Source of the DNA: Desulfobacterales bacterium
GTDB lineage: Bacteria; Desulfobacterota; Desulfobacteria; Desulfobacterales; ETH-SRB1
Direction of reading: 5' to 3'
DNA length: 5,105 nt
NCBI GenBank assembly: GCA_030669465.1
Contig: DAOVDN010000111.1
Span: forward strand, 1 to 5,105
The notes beneath the pieces were generated by a model. That model did not search any database and had not been told where the DNA came from. It was given only the letters and a program-made list of their open reading frames with translations. This document shows positions 4,927 to 5,105 of the stretch, piece by piece. The number at the start of each line of letters is the position of its first letter. The first letter of the stretch is position 1. A program made the position numbers and the translations under genes.

Positions 4927-5105
4927 TTACTCGTACTTCTTTTTCCTAAATTTTTCTAACTGACCTTCATAATAGGAGCGGTTCTTTTTGACCAGATCAA
5001 GGGCGCGCATTTCCGCAGACACAGCATCTTCTATCCGTCCATTAACATAATAGCTTTCAGCAAGTGTGTCCAGTATATGCGGGGCTTCTTTTAGTCTGGC
5101 TGCTT
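4927..5105 (-). CDS. TPR-repeat protein, C-terminal fragment
   Basis: The minus strand is open from the window edge to a TAA at 4927-4929, giving 58 residues of a protein whose start is to the right of the window. Residues 8-40 of the fragment, from PHILDTLAESYY to ALDLVKK, fit the 34-residue tetratricopeptide pattern: L-x-x-LA-x-x-YY-x-x-G-x-x-x-x-A with a closing A-L. A charged tail, EGQLEKFRKKKYE, ends the protein. TPR repeats bind partner proteins; no specific role can be named from this piece. It runs convergently to tsaC, 14 bp away, so it is a separate transcription unit. No intrinsic terminator with a U-tract is visible between them. Confidence 0.8.
   Translation of the reverse strand, partial: AARLKEAPHILDTLAESYYVNGRIEDAVSAEMRALDLVKKNRSYYEGQLEKFRKKKYE

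Overview
This window reads as a housekeeping stretch of a bacterial chromosome, most likely from a sulfate-reducer-like member of the former Deltaproteobacteria (Desulfobacterota). The base for that is the gene complement, the protein wording, and REP-type and heptamer repeats of a kind I associate with that group. The placement is inference from general impression, not from a search.

Layout, left to right on the + strand. D-alanine--D-alanine ligase (8-952) overlaps by 4 bp a RimK-like ATP-grasp protein of unknown substrate (949-1707). The stop codon of the second gene lies inside a 15-unit, 8-bp tandem repeat (1696-1815). A degenerate REP-like inverted repeat (1818-1921) follows. A strong ribosome binding site then leads into a fused PurD-PurE gene (1953-3722), which joins glycinamide ribonucleotide synthetase to a class I N5-CAIR mutase. 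A 548-bp non-coding interval follows, full of nested repeats: inverted REP copies near its ends, two hairpins, and head-to-head 7-bp arrays. It is bracketed by an exact 14-bp direct repeat. A TsaC/YrdC-type threonylcarbamoyl-AMP synthase follows (4271-4912). The 3' end of a TPR protein converges from the minus strand (4927-5105, 5' part outside the window).

The genes serve cell-wall precursor synthesis (Ddl), de novo purine synthesis (PurD-PurE) and tRNA t6A modification (TsaC). They share no pathway, though three ATP-grasp enzymes sit in a row (Ddl, the RimK-like protein, the PurD part). No defence system, phage, CRISPR array or RNA gene is visible.

The two most interesting points are structural. 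First, PurD and PurE, two non-consecutive purine steps, are one polypeptide, with an internal SD-like site and GTG exactly where a free PurE would start. Second, the 14-bp direct repeat contains both the end of purD-purE and the start of tsaC. This suggests the two genes once overlapped by 11 bp and that a repeat-rich element inserted at the overlap with target duplication, leaving both reading frames intact.
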